DNA of 64,000 bases from Candidatus Dormiibacterota bacterium (GCA_003162415.1 PMOL01000008.1:1-64000); one strand, 5' to 3'; counted from the stretch's first letter, positions 27,801 to 35,623 are shown. Program-made: numbers and translations. Notes: generated by a model from the letters alone, not told the origin.

Positions 27801-28163
27801 CTCGAGCGGGAGGTCCTCCCAGTCGGTGCCGAATGGCCGGCGGTACTTCACGGTCGTCACCCGGCCGGGACCGTTCACCAGTTGCTCGCTCGCGGACCCC
27901 TTGGGGCAGAGCCGGCCACGCGAGATCGGCGAGTCGGGATCACCCTCGATCTGGATGACGCGCTCGCCCTTGACGTACACACGCTGACCGCAGCCGACCG
28001 CGCAGTACGGGCAAACGCTCTGGACCATGCGATCCGCGGTCCTGGTCCGAGGAGTGAGCTCCTCGGTATGAGCTGAGCGAACCGCCGTCCCGCGGCCCAG
28101 ATGGTCAGCGGTGGTGAACTGACGGAGCACCGGCCATTGACGGACTCGAGTGCGAATGCTCAC
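24870..28163 (-). CDS. selenocysteine-containing formate dehydrogenase, catalytic subunit
   Basis: 1,097 aa when the in-frame TGA at 27594-27596 is read as selenocysteine (residue 190). Molybdopterin oxidoreductase: formate to CO2 plus two electrons. An N-terminal [4Fe-4S] site is C51-x2-C54-x3-C58 with C86 in RGRLCPKGS. Around the TGA the protein reads QARI-Sec-HSSTVP and then SFGRGGATT, the same context as E. coli FdnG. The start is GTG at 28163, preceded by GGAGG at 8 nt; this matches the N-terminus of actinobacterial relatives. No twin-arginine signal is present. The two open frames either side of the TGA are in the same frame, so this is one gene and not two. Confidence 0.95.
27560..27596 (-). 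promoter_or_regulatory. UGA(Sec) codon plus SECIS-like hairpin in fdhA
   Basis: On the mRNA, UGA is followed after 12 nt by a perfect 6-bp stem GUCCCC/GGGGAC with loop AGUCU (plus-strand bases 27565-27581). This position and a short loop with a GU step resemble the E. coli fdhF/fdnG SECIS (loop GGUCU), which SelB binds. With selA, selB, selD and tRNA-Sec adjacent, it is the expected recoding signal. Confidence 0.85.
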
Positions 28164-28243
28164 GGCAACAACCTCCGAGCGTGCTATGACCGGCGCGACC
28201 GAATGACCGAGATGATAGTCCCGCTGTACGGGCGTCGCCACCG

Positions 28244-28726
28244 ATGTCCCTGAGCCCGCTGTCGAGGTACCGGCCCCCGCCCTACCGGCCGAAGGTCCTG
28301 GTCATCATCGTGCTGATGGTGGTGGCGCTCCTGGACACGACGTCCATGCTCTTGAAGTGGGTCGGCGTGTTCACCAGCGGCGGGAGTTACGTGATTGCCA
28401 ACGGCCTGCAGCAGGCCAGTTGGGTCCTCGTCGTCGCGGCGGTCGTCATCGCGCTCGCGCTACGGCTGAGCCTTGGCCCGCCGACAGGGTTCGTGCGTTG
28501 TGCCTTCGTCGGGCTCGACTTCTTTGTGCTGCTCGGCCTCTACATCGAGTACGTCAACAACCTGGGTCGCGCGGAGTCAAACACCACCAAGCCCTACCTC
28601 GGGCCCGGATTCTTTCTCGCGCTCGGCGCGACGGCGCTTCTCATCGCCGCGACCGTGGTTGGATGGCGTGAGCGCGACAATTGGCCCGGTGCCCTCGAAA
28701 CCCCGGGGCCTTGGACGCGACACTGA
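28244..28726 (+). CDS. hypothetical four-helix membrane protein
   Basis: 160 aa. Four hydrophobic helices at about residues 18-40, 55-75, 83-102 and 122-142, with a Pro-rich basic N-terminus (RYRPPPYRPK). No family recognised. It starts 80 bp from the divergent fdhA start, so it could share regulation with formate dehydrogenase, but no redox or cofactor motif supports a direct role. A weak inner-membrane accessory function is only a guess. Confidence 0.65.
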   Translation: MSLSPLSRYRPPPYRPKVLVIIVLMVVALLDTTSMLLKWVGVFTSGGSYVIANGLQQASWVLVVAAVVIALALRLSLGPPTGFVRCAFVGLDFFVLLGLYIEYVNNLGRAESNTTKPYLGPGFFLALGATALLIAATVVGWRERDNWPGALETPGPWTRH

Positions 28727-28789
28727 CGCGGCTGGCATGGCCGCCCACGAGTGCATCATCCACAAGCGATGGGCAGCGACCGCGGGGCG

Positions 28790-29794
28790 ATGAGATCGAC
28801 TGCGACGGCGTTGATCGTCGCCGTCGCAGTCGCAGGCCTGGCCGGCTACTTGATCTCGCGACCGCAAGGGCCGGGTGATGCGCCGCCGATCTCGAACCCC
28901 CTGCCGACGCCGAGCGGCCCGTTTTCGACTGATGGATACAGCGTCGCCGACGATGGCGCAACCAACCAGGTCGTCGTGTTCGGCGGCAATCTCAGCCTCA
29001 CCCAGACGTGGGTGTGGAGCGCGGGTCGCTGGGAACTCCAGCACCCGCGCACGAGCCCTTCGGGACGAGAGGAGGCTGCCACGGCCTACGATCCGCAGCT
29101 CCACATGGTGCTGCTCTTCGGAGGCATCCGGCCTCCGGAGACGGGCCTCCGCGACACCTGGGGCTGGGACGGCACCACATGGCACGAGCTTGACTCGGGG
29201 TTGAAGGGACCACCTCCGGGCGAGGCCGCCATAGCGTGGGATCCAGCCGTGAATGCAATGGTGCTCATGCCGGAGTCCACCTCCGGGGCCGATACGTGGA
29301 CGTGGTCGCACAGCCACTGGATCGACCATCGCCAGCCGGAACCGTACATGCCGACGGGCATTCTCGAGCTCGCGTTCGACCCGGCTGCGCACGCATTGAT
29401 GGCCGCCGGCTTCGGCGACGTCATCGGCCCCGGCGTCGGCGCCGCGGTCGAGACATGGACGTGGGATGGGATGGCGTGGCGTCAGATCATCACTCCGCAT
29501 ATTCCGTCGGCCTACGGGATCCTTGGTCTGAGTTGGGACCCCGTCACGGCTCGACTGTTGCTCTTCGGTCAGGGTCCGACGGAGGTGCCGCTCTTGCGAT
29601 GGGTGTGGACGGGTACCGATTGGCAGCGACTGACACCGGTGACCAAACCAGTGATCATCGAGGGGTGCTTGACGACCGCCGACACCGCCAAGCTGCGCCT
29701 GGTCGGCGAGTTGAGTGAACCTCAGGGTGCGATCACACCGATCGATGTCTGGGCGTGGACCGGGTCCGCCTGGAAATTGGAGCGCGGGCAGTAG
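28790..29794 (+). CDS. secreted/membrane-anchored kelch-like beta-propeller protein
   Basis: 334 aa from the ATG at 28790, which immediately precedes a hydrophobic signal anchor (TALIVAVAVAGLAGYLI). The body has repeated kelch/galactose-oxidase-type blades: ATNQVVVFGGN, TAYDPQLHMVLLFGG, TWGWDGTTWHEL, LSWDPVTARLLLFGQ, VWTGTDW and VWAWTGSAW. Function unknown; such propellers usually bind proteins or glycans outside the membrane. An alternative start lies at 28769 (GSDRGAM). It may belong with the next propeller lipoprotein and the sigma factor. Confidence 0.7.
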   Translation: MRSTATALIVAVAVAGLAGYLISRPQGPGDAPPISNPLPTPSGPFSTDGYSVADDGATNQVVVFGGNLSLTQTWVWSAGRWELQHPRTSPSGREEAATAYDPQLHMVLLFGGIRPPETGLRDTWGWDGTTWHELDSGLKGPPPGEAAIAWDPAVNAMVLMPESTSGADTWTWSHSHWIDHRQPEPYMPTGILELAFDPAAHALMAAGFGDVIGPGVGAAVETWTWDGMAWRQIITPHIPSAYGILGLSWDPVTARLLLFGQGPTEVPLLRWVWTGTDWQRLTPVTKPVIIEGCLTTADTAKLRLVGELSEPQGAITPIDVWAWTGSAWKLERGQ

Positions 29795-29848
29795 ACATCG
29801 CGCGCTGATCCCACGCGTTGGTGACGGTCATGTCCATGGGGGACTTCG

Positions 29849-31406
29849 GTGCTAGGTTCCGCGCATGGCTTCTTCGGTGGCTTATCGGGAAGCGCGGAAG
29901 GGAACGCGCGCGAGCTCACCTTGACGGTGCGCCCCGCCTCCAGCGTTGCCGGTCTTGCGCTGGCGGCGACTCTTGGCTTAGCGGCCTGCGGTGGTCAGTC
30001 GCCCGGCACCGTCCTGTCAGCGGTGTCCTGCTCGGCTTCCCGAGTCAACGCGGTGAGCAGCGCCACCGCGACTCCTGCCGCCAAGAGTCTCGGCATCGCT
30101 ACGCCGGCATGGTCAGGTGCGGTGGGGCGTCCCTCGACGGTCGTGGGTGGTGTTGCCTATGGGACTGGACCAGAAGGGCGTTGCACCACGGCCTTCGACG
30201 TCGCGACCGGACGGCTGGACTGGACGGTCGCCCCGCCGGCTGACCATCCCAACCTGTTCGATGTCGTGGCCGATGCGACGACCGTTCTCGCCGCGACCGG
30301 TCATGCCGAGGCACCAGGGCCTGGCTTGAATGCGCCGCTCATCAGCGAGCTGGTCGCCTACGACTCGCACACAGGTCGCGCGATGTGGAACGTCACCATC
30401 CCGGACGATGGGCAGAAGATTCCTGCTCTGCTGACCGGATCGACCGTGGTCGTGTCCGAGGAAGACGGAACCCTGCTTGGTCTGAGCGAGCAGACGGGCC
30501 ACCGGTTGTGGCGCGATCGCGCACAGCGGGGCTGCCCTGACGACATGCCCCCGGGTTTTCAGCCGAACGCTGTGGTGATCGGACCAGGCCCTCCGGTCGA
30601 CGGCACCCCGACCGCCATCGTCCTGACGTGCGAAGGCGGAAGCATGATTGCCGTTGATGCTGCGACTGGCGCGACGCGGTGGATGTGGGAGGCCCCGGCG
30701 GGTTGGAACCTCGAGCCGCAGCTATCGAACACGGTCGACGTCGGAACGCCCGGAGGAGTCGCCGTTGCCGCGTTCATCGGCCAGATCCCTCCAGCCAACG
30801 CGCCCAAGAGAATTGCCGCGCCTCCGCCCTACCAGGATTCGCAATGTCTACGGACTCGAAGCCGGCGGTGACCTGGTGGTGCTCGACGGTCTCACCGGTC
30901 GAGTGCGCTGGGACCTTACCGGCATCGCCGGGTCGGTGTTGCCGGTCGGCGGTGCCGGGAGCATCTGTGTCGTCACCGACGCCGGCATCGACTGCAGGCG
31001 CGCGGCCGATGGCAGTCCGGAGTGGGCGACGACCTGGGTTGCGAAGAATGCGAGCCAGCAATGGCCCGCGCTGGGCTGCATGAGTCTTGCCGGTGGGGCG
31101 CAACCCTGCGCGATCACGGGCGGCGACCTCCTCTACATCGCGTTGCCGACGGCGTCCACTCCCGCATACCGACCGTTGCCTGGCCCGCAAAGTCCCCCAG
31201 GGACGTTCGTGTTGACCTCGCTGCGATTGGATACAGGCAAGGTCACTACCAGGCTTCCGCTCCCGGCATTCGTCGATTCGCAATCCAGCATCGCCATCTC
31301 GCTGGCGTCACCTCCTGGCGTCCTTGCGGTGGGTGACGGGTTCGCGATGGTGACCCCGGAGTACGCAGAGACAGATGACGTCGAGGCTTTTGCGACGCCT
31401 CGTTAG
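29849..31406 (+). pseudogene. PQQ-like beta-propeller lipoprotein, frameshifted
   Basis: Two frames make one protein. The first (29849-30871) has a lipobox (GLAAC) and PQQ-type blades such as TGRLDWTV, HTGRAMWNV and TGATRWMW. The second resumes near 30835 with RNVYGLEAGGDLVVLDGLTGRVRWDL and runs to 31406. The shift falls in a Pro/Arg-rich stretch at about 30825-30845. The function (a scaffold or quinoprotein-like propeller) is unknown. The GTG start at 29849 follows GGGGGA by 6 nt; TTG at 29921 or GTG at 29927 would give a cleaner signal peptide. A sequencing error is a live alternative to true decay. Confidence 0.65.
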
Positions 31407-31524
31407 CGCATCCCGGTCAGGTCCAGGTCATCGTGAGCCTACTCTGGCAGGAGGCCAGACTCATCCCGACTGGCTGCGACCCGCAAAGGTGTTCTTTTTT
31501 TCCGCGGACTCCGGTAGTTGGATC

Positions 31525-32094
31525 ATGATGCGCGCCACTTCCACCTCGCCTCTCGCACTGGCTGCGACTGGTACGGCGCCGCGCGCCTCGGATGCTGGGC
31601 CGGCCGACGCCGAGGAACTATGCGAGCGCTACGCCCACCGCATCTATCGGTTCGCGGCCATGGTCGCTCGCGGGGACGTCGAGGCTGACGACCTCGCCCA
31701 TGACGCCCTGATCAAGGCCATAAGAGGGCTGGCCCTCTACGACTCCGCGCGGGGCAGTGTTGAGGCTTGGCTCTGGCGCATCGTGATCAACACCGCACGC
31801 GACGCCGGCCTGACCGCGCGCCGGCGGTTCGAGTTGCTTTCCCGACTGCGATCTGAGGCCGCCTCGGCACCGGTGAGCGCCCCAGCCCTGCTCGTGCGGG
31901 ATGACCAGTTGATGAAAGCGATTCGCGACCTCAAGCCCCGAGACCGAGCGGTCGTCGCTCTTCGCTTCGGCGCCGACCTCGATTACGAGGGTGTCGGCGC
32001 CGCGTTGGGGATCTCAACCGCGGCGGCGGGTGTCGCCACGCGCCGAGCGCTGTCCCGCCTCCGCACCATTCTGGAGAACCGAGATGACCAGTAG
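31525..32094 (+). CDS. ECF-type RNA polymerase sigma factor
   Basis: 189 aa from the ATG at 31525 (a second ATG follows directly). Region 2: LCERYAHRIYRFAAMV, then DLAHDALIKAIRGLALYDSARGS and AWLWRIVINTARD. Region 4: IRDLKPRDRAVVALRFGADLDYEGVGAALGISTAAAGVATRRALSRLR, the HTH that reads the -35 box. It overlaps the next gene by 11 nt, the usual sigma/anti-sigma coupling. Its target promoters are unknown; the propeller genes upstream are candidates. Confidence 0.88.
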   Translation: MMRATSTSPLALAATGTAPRASDAGPADAEELCERYAHRIYRFAAMVARGDVEADDLAHDALIKAIRGLALYDSARGSVEAWLWRIVINTARDAGLTARRRFELLSRLRSEAASAPVSAPALLVRDDQLMKAIRDLKPRDRAVVALRFGADLDYEGVGAALGISTAAAGVATRRALSRLRTILENRDDQ

Positions 32095-33145
32095 CACAAC
32101 CGACGTCGCGCTCGAGGAGCGGCTGCGCTCGTTGACCGTGGACACTCCGCCGACGCTGGTTGCGCGCGTTCTGGCGACGGCGGTGGTGCCTGGCGCAGTG
32201 TCCGAGCGGCGCGTGTCGGTGCGCCGCCGGGTCGCCGTGGCGGCCGTCGCGTTCGTGATCTTCGTTGGCGGGAACAGTGTCGCCGCCCATCTCATCCCCG
32301 CCTACGCCTCGCTTCTGCGAAGTATCCCGATTGCGGGCGCTCTTCTCGTCAATACGGGTCTCATTTCATCAACCGACGTGGTCCCCGCCAACGACACCTC
32401 CACCGACCACGGGTACACGCTTCATGTTGTCGGGTCCTATGCGGATGCCGCGGGAACGCAAGTCCTGTTCACCGTAGCGGGACCGGTCGGCGGAGTCCCC
32501 CCGGATTTGTTGGGCAGCACCACCACGCTCACCGACCAGTTCGGCACCACATACCCGCTCAACCCACATGACCTCGGAAGTGGTGACTTCAACCTCGCGC
32601 CGCCGTGGAACTGGTCGCTCAATTTCGAACCGCTGCGCGGCGCGGCCGCCAACGCGAGCGTCTCTGTGACCATGCACATCCGCGGGCTGTACATCAATGC
32701 CCACACCGATCGAGCCGCCTCGTGGCAGCTGCGGTTCAAGGTGAGGGAGCTGCGGTCGCTGCCGGCCACGACCCCCGCGCCGATCCAACTCGGCTCCGAC
32801 CACTTCACATTCCACCGGATCGTGGTGACTGACGCCAGAATCGACTTCACATTCACGCAGACGGGCAATGAGTCTCCGTATCCGAGCACAGCGTTCTCTG
32901 CCGAACCGGAGCCAACCGGCGTGCTATGCCCCGGCTGCCTCGTTGGACTCCCCGTCATCGTCTTCTACGGGCCAGGTGGACAGCGGTACCAGGATCTCGA
33001 GGGCACCGCATGGCCCACGACACCGAAGACGTCGGAGACATCTATTTGGTTTGCTTCGGATGGGCCCGGCACCTACCGTTTCACGGTCACTACAGTCAAC
33101 GGCGAAAGCGTGCACGAGACCTTTGTAGTCGGCGGAGGAGCTTGA
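32084..33145 (+). CDS. membrane-anchored probable anti-sigma factor with large outer domain (DUF4179-like)
   Basis: 353 aa. A short cytoplasmic N-terminus (about 1-45, LEERLRSLTV) and one transmembrane helix (about 50-70, RVAVAAVAFVIFVGGNSVA) precede an external region of about 280 residues rich in beta-strands. The layout resembles DUF4179 proteins encoded after ECF sigma genes. The start at 32084 overlaps the sigma gene stop. A cytoplasmic zinc-type anti-sigma motif (HxxxCxxC) is absent, so sequestration must work by another surface or the partner is a co-regulator. Family assignment is tentative. Confidence 0.65.
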   Translation: MTSSTTDVALEERLRSLTVDTPPTLVARVLATAVVPGAVSERRVSVRRRVAVAAVAFVIFVGGNSVAAHLIPAYASLLRSIPIAGALLVNTGLISSTDVVPANDTSTDHGYTLHVVGSYADAAGTQVLFTVAGPVGGVPPDLLGSTTTLTDQFGTTYPLNPHDLGSGDFNLAPPWNWSLNFEPLRGAAANASVSVTMHIRGLYINAHTDRAASWQLRFKVRELRSLPATTPAPIQLGSDHFTFHRIVVTDARIDFTFTQTGNESPYPSTAFSAEPEPTGVLCPGCLVGLPVIVFYGPGGQRYQDLEGTAWPTTPKTSETSIWFASDGPGTYRFTVTTVNGESVHETFVVGGGA

Positions 33146-33233
33146 GCGCTCAGGCGTCTCCGCCGGCCCCGGCATCGCCGCGCAGGCCTTTGCCGAGATC
33201 ATCGGCCTGCAGACCGCGATAACCACCAGTGCG

Positions 33234-33518
33234 ATGGAGTTCAGTCGAGAGCTTCGCGATAAGGTCAGTGCAGGCAGCATCACCGTCTCCTTTCGCTTGT
33301 GGCAACGGCCACAAGTGCGAGTCGGCGGCATATATGCCCTTCGCGACGTCCACATTCAGGTGGATGCGATCGATGTGATCCCGTTCTACGGCATCAGCGA
33401 CGCAGACGTGCGTCGAGCGGGCGAGCGTGACCGGGAGTCGCTCCGCAGACGCGCGGCTCATGCGGGACCGATCAGTGATGACACCGTGCTCTATCGAGTC
33501 GAGTTCCATGTGGTCTGA
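33234..33518 (+). CDS. ASCH-domain-like small protein
   Basis: 94 aa. The segment ITVSFRLWQRPQVRVGGIY, followed by a short beta-barrel (IQVDAIDVIPF) and RRRAAHAGPISDDTVLYRVEF, resembles actinobacterial ASCH/PUA-like proteins thought to bind RNA. A charged region DADVRRAGERDRESLR follows the barrel. No operon partner. It lies just left of the tRNA-Gly hotspot and appears chromosomal. Confidence 0.65.
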   Translation: MEFSRELRDKVSAGSITVSFRLWQRPQVRVGGIYALRDVHIQVDAIDVIPFYGISDADVRRAGERDRESLRRRAAHAGPISDDTVLYRVEFHVV

Positions 33519-33658
33519 CATTGCGGCTCACTGACACGAGATCACCTGAACGGCACGGGGCCGAACATACGACCCCTACTCTCGCCAGGCTCAACCGCGG
33601 TCGATGCTGGTCGCAGCGTGGCCGGACTGAATGCGATATCGGTCGAAACAGGCCGATC

Positions 33659-33679
33659 AGCGGGAGACGAGGCTCGAAC
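33659..33679 (-). repeat. 21-bp copy of the tRNA-Gly 3' end
   Basis: Exact copy of bases 34423-34443, the discriminator base, acceptor strand and T-arm of the intact tRNA-Gly, in the same orientation. Homology stops abruptly on both sides. Such 3'-end duplications mark att sites of tRNA-targeting integrases, so 33659-34443 may be a small integrated unit carrying only the dipeptidase gene. Confidence 0.8.
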
Positions 33680-33682
33680 CTG

Positions 33683-34354
33683 TCATGGTTTCGTAGGGCC
33701 GTAGCGAACTGGCTCGCTGGTGAGGACCGACCACAATCGGGTGCCGTACTCGAAGTGCCACCATTCTTCGGCGAGGGCCGCGTATCCGCAGTCGCGGAGG
33801 GAGTGGTAGAGCAAACGGCGTAGATCTCGGACTCGGCCGGGTGCGTTCTCGAAAGCCTTCAGGGGCGTGGCGCTTGTGAATTCATCGAACTCGGTGCCGA
33901 GTGCCACGGGCTCTCCCTGCCAGGTGAGGGTGAGGTCGACGGCGCCACCGGTCAGATGCGGAGGAGGAGCCGCAGGATCGGAAGTAGCAGGAGCGACAGC
34001 CATACCGTTTTCGAGTTCCTTGCCGAGCGCATCGAACAGCTCCTGTTGCAAGTCCAGCGGACGCCATCCGTCGAAGATCGCCAGCCCAAACCCGGTCGGC
34101 AGCCTCTTCGTCACGGAGTGAAGCCGCCGAAGAGCTTCTGCTCGTAACCATTGCTGTTCCACGCTGTGCCGCCAGCCTGCTCTAGCGTAGCTGTGCAGCA
34201 CGACGATGCCCGGGCCCCCAATCTCACGTAGAGGCTCGCCGTCCGTAGTTGGGATCGACGCCGGAACATGATCCAAAGCATCTTGTTCCGGCAGTAAGGA
34301 CGGAATATCCTGCGGTATCAACACCTCGGGCACGTTCTCGATGCTGAGCACCAA
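33683..34354 (-). CDS. D-alanyl-D-alanine dipeptidase (VanX-like, peptidase M15D)
   Basis: 223 aa. Zinc and catalytic motifs of the VanX family: Arg98 in GWRPLD, His133-x6-Asp140 in PHLTGGAVD, and Glu197/His200 in EWWH. The family hydrolyses D-Ala-D-Ala, either for glycopeptide resistance (VanX) or for recycling of the dipeptide. There is no signal peptide, consistent with a cytoplasmic VanX role, but no vanH or vanA-type ligase is in the window. It sits between two tRNA-Gly 3'-end repeats and starts 69 bp from the tRNA, so it may be horizontally acquired. Confidence 0.88.
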   Translation of the reverse strand: MVLSIENVPEVLIPQDIPSLLPEQDALDHVPASIPTTDGEPLREIGGPGIVVLHSYARAGWRHSVEQQWLRAEALRRLHSVTKRLPTGFGLAIFDGWRPLDLQQELFDALGKELENGMAVAPATSDPAAPPPHLTGGAVDLTLTWQGEPVALGTEFDEFTSATPLKAFENAPGRVRDLRRLLYHSLRDCGYAALAEEWWHFEYGTRLWSVLTSEPVRYGPTKP

Positions 34355-34422
34355 TGCATTATCCGCAGAGCGTCGAAGCGGGTCTGCGTCGGAATTCGAT
34401 CCGATGCCTCAGAGGCGACCGG

Positions 34423-34494
34423 AGCGGGAGACGAGGCTCGAACTCGCGACCCCTACCTTGGCAAGGTAGTGCTCTACCACTGAGCTACTCCCGC
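34423..34494 (-). tRNA. tRNA-Gly (anticodon GCC)
   Basis: Read on the minus strand: acceptor GCGGGAG pairs with CTCCCGC, D-arm TAGCTCAGTGGTAGAGCA, anticodon arm CTACC-TTGCCAA-GGTAG (GCC), T-arm with GTTCGAGCC, discriminator T. CCA is not encoded. The 5' half of this gene (34458-34494) is duplicated at 42982-43018 and the 3' 21 nt at 33659. The tRNA was therefore rebuilt by integration and its upstream region belongs to the inserted island. Confidence 0.97.
34458..34494 (-). repeat. left attachment repeat (37 bp) inside the intact tRNA-Gly
   Basis: Identical to 42982-43018 over 37 bp from the anticodon loop to the 5' end of the tRNA. Sequence on both sides differs between the copies. The crossover therefore lies in or near the anticodon arm, and the copy here was supplied by the incoming element. 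Confidence 0.9.
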
Positions 34495-34699
34495 GGGCCA
34501 TCTGATCTCGCTTAGAGCACTTCCTGTGGATTATCGGCCTTGAGAAGCCACTACCGACCGGCTGGATGTGTGCTCTGAGCGACGCCCATAGTAACGGCCG
34601 CGGGACCAGATCGGTCCCGATCAGGAGGCGACAGGATGATCCACCTCTACGTCGATCGCGAGGCCGGAAGATGACCCCTGAAGGAGGCGACCGGCGTCC

Positions 34700-34813
34700 A
34701 TGATTCGATACGGGGTCTGCGCCCGCCGTGGCAGGTTCCTCAAGGTCGCGGAGCCGGTCGAGCGGGGGATCGGCCCCATCTGCTGGCAGTGGTTCAAGGG
34801 ACGCGCGGCATGA
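34700..34813 (+). CDS. 37-aa small protein coupled to a lipoprotein gene
   Basis: ATG at 34700 with GGAGG 12 nt upstream; TGA at 34811-34813 overlaps the ATG of the next gene as ATGA. The peptide is basic, with two cysteines (GVCARRG and PICWQWFKG). No family recognised. The coupling and ribosome-binding site argue that it is translated. It could be a leader that sets expression of the lipoprotein, or a small metal- or nucleic-acid-binding protein. Confidence 0.45.
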   Translation: MIRYGVCARRGRFLKVAEPVERGIGPICWQWFKGRAA

Positions 34814-35307
34814 ACCGCCGGTCGCTCGTGGCCGCAGGATTCGCCAGCCTCATCCTGGCGGCCTGCGGGACGCCGACGCTCTCCCCCACCGCCGTCCCCA
34901 CCGTTGTGATCCCCACGCTAGTGCCAACCCCCATCGTCATCCCGACCCTGCCGCCCACCCCGGCGCCCGAGCTGTCCACCGGCGGGGTGTCGTTCCCCGA
35001 GGCGCAGGTGCTGATCACGAGCTGCGTCAACCATCGCGGCCAACCGTACGCGGGAGCGGATGGCGCGGTCGGCACCGTGGTCACGCTCAGCGGCACGATC
35101 ACCAATACCGACACCCAGGCGGACGACTACATCGTGAGCATCGGCACCCAAGCCGGCACCCTCGGCGCCGGGATCGGGGACGACCTCTCGTTCACGAACC
35201 TCGCGGTGCGTGCGACCCAGAGGTGGAGCGACAGAGGCTACGTCACCAACGCGCTGAGCCAGCAGGTCACCTGCTCGGTGATCGACGTCGAGGCGGAACC
35301 GGCATGA
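34810..35307 (+). CDS. lipoprotein with Thr/Pro-rich stalk and FxLYD-like domain
   Basis: 165 aa. Signal peptide MNRRSLVAAGFASLILAAC with the lipobox Cys19, then a stalk of repeated TP/VP units (about 20-60), then a compact beta-sandwich (about 70-165: VVTLSGTITNTDTQADDYIVSIGTQ) like FxLYD domains, with two cysteines (SC and TC) that could form a disulfide. A cell-surface protein. It lies inside the island, so it may alter the host surface, for example superinfection exclusion; this is speculation. Confidence 0.7.
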   Translation: MNRRSLVAAGFASLILAACGTPTLSPTAVPTVVIPTLVPTPIVIPTLPPTPAPELSTGGVSFPEAQVLITSCVNHRGQPYAGADGAVGTVVTLSGTITNTDTQADDYIVSIGTQAGTLGAGIGDDLSFTNLAVRATQRWSDRGYVTNALSQQVTCSVIDVEAEPA

Positions 35308-35350
35308 GCCTGGGCCGGGGCTGACCCTCATAGACTGCGACCCCCGGTCG

Positions 35351-35623
35351 TCAGGACGTCTGACGGATCCCGGTGAGATCGCGGAGTGGGTGCTCGATCG
35401 ATTGGTTTCGAGGCGATGCCGCCTGAAGCATGACGAGGGTGAGCAGGCTGCGCGCCCACTCTTCCCCGGGAGACCCGGGGCCGTCAAGGAGGGGTCGAAT
35501 CTTGGTGACGCCCAGCGTTAGTAACCGGCGGCGCCAGTGGGGGAATTTCCGTCTCACCCGGTCAACGGCTTGAGGGGCACACGACGATTGACGGAGAAAC
35601 AGAGCGAAGTCTTCGTCAGCCAT
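35351..35623 (-). CDS. hypothetical protein, 90 aa
   Basis: Not recognised. A basic N-terminal half (VDRVRRKFPHWRRRLL) precedes a helical C-terminal half (WARSLLTLVMLQAAS). There are no membrane or metal motifs. It is the last gene of the leftward set in the island, 32 bp after the next upstream gene's stop. Its initiator Met is followed by acidic residues (ADEDFALFLRQ), unlike a signal peptide. Confidence 0.5.
   Translation of the reverse strand: MADEDFALFLRQSSCAPQAVDRVRRKFPHWRRRLLTLGVTKIRPLLDGPGSPGEEWARSLLTLVMLQAASPRNQSIEHPLRDLTGIRQTS

Noticed and set aside
26112..28076. 654-aa plus-strand frame opposite formate dehydrogenase
   Set aside because: Shadow of fdhA, which has Fe-S and molybdopterin motifs and matching family length.
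33683..34354. A complete vancomycin-resistance cluster around the VanX-like gene
   Set aside because: No VanH-type dehydrogenase, D-Ala-D-Lac ligase or VanRS system is present; a dipeptide-recycling role is equally likely.
34728..35324. 198-aa plus-strand frame overlapping the lipoprotein gene
   Set aside because: His/Arg/Pro-rich shadow; the other frame has a signal peptide, lipobox and compact domain.
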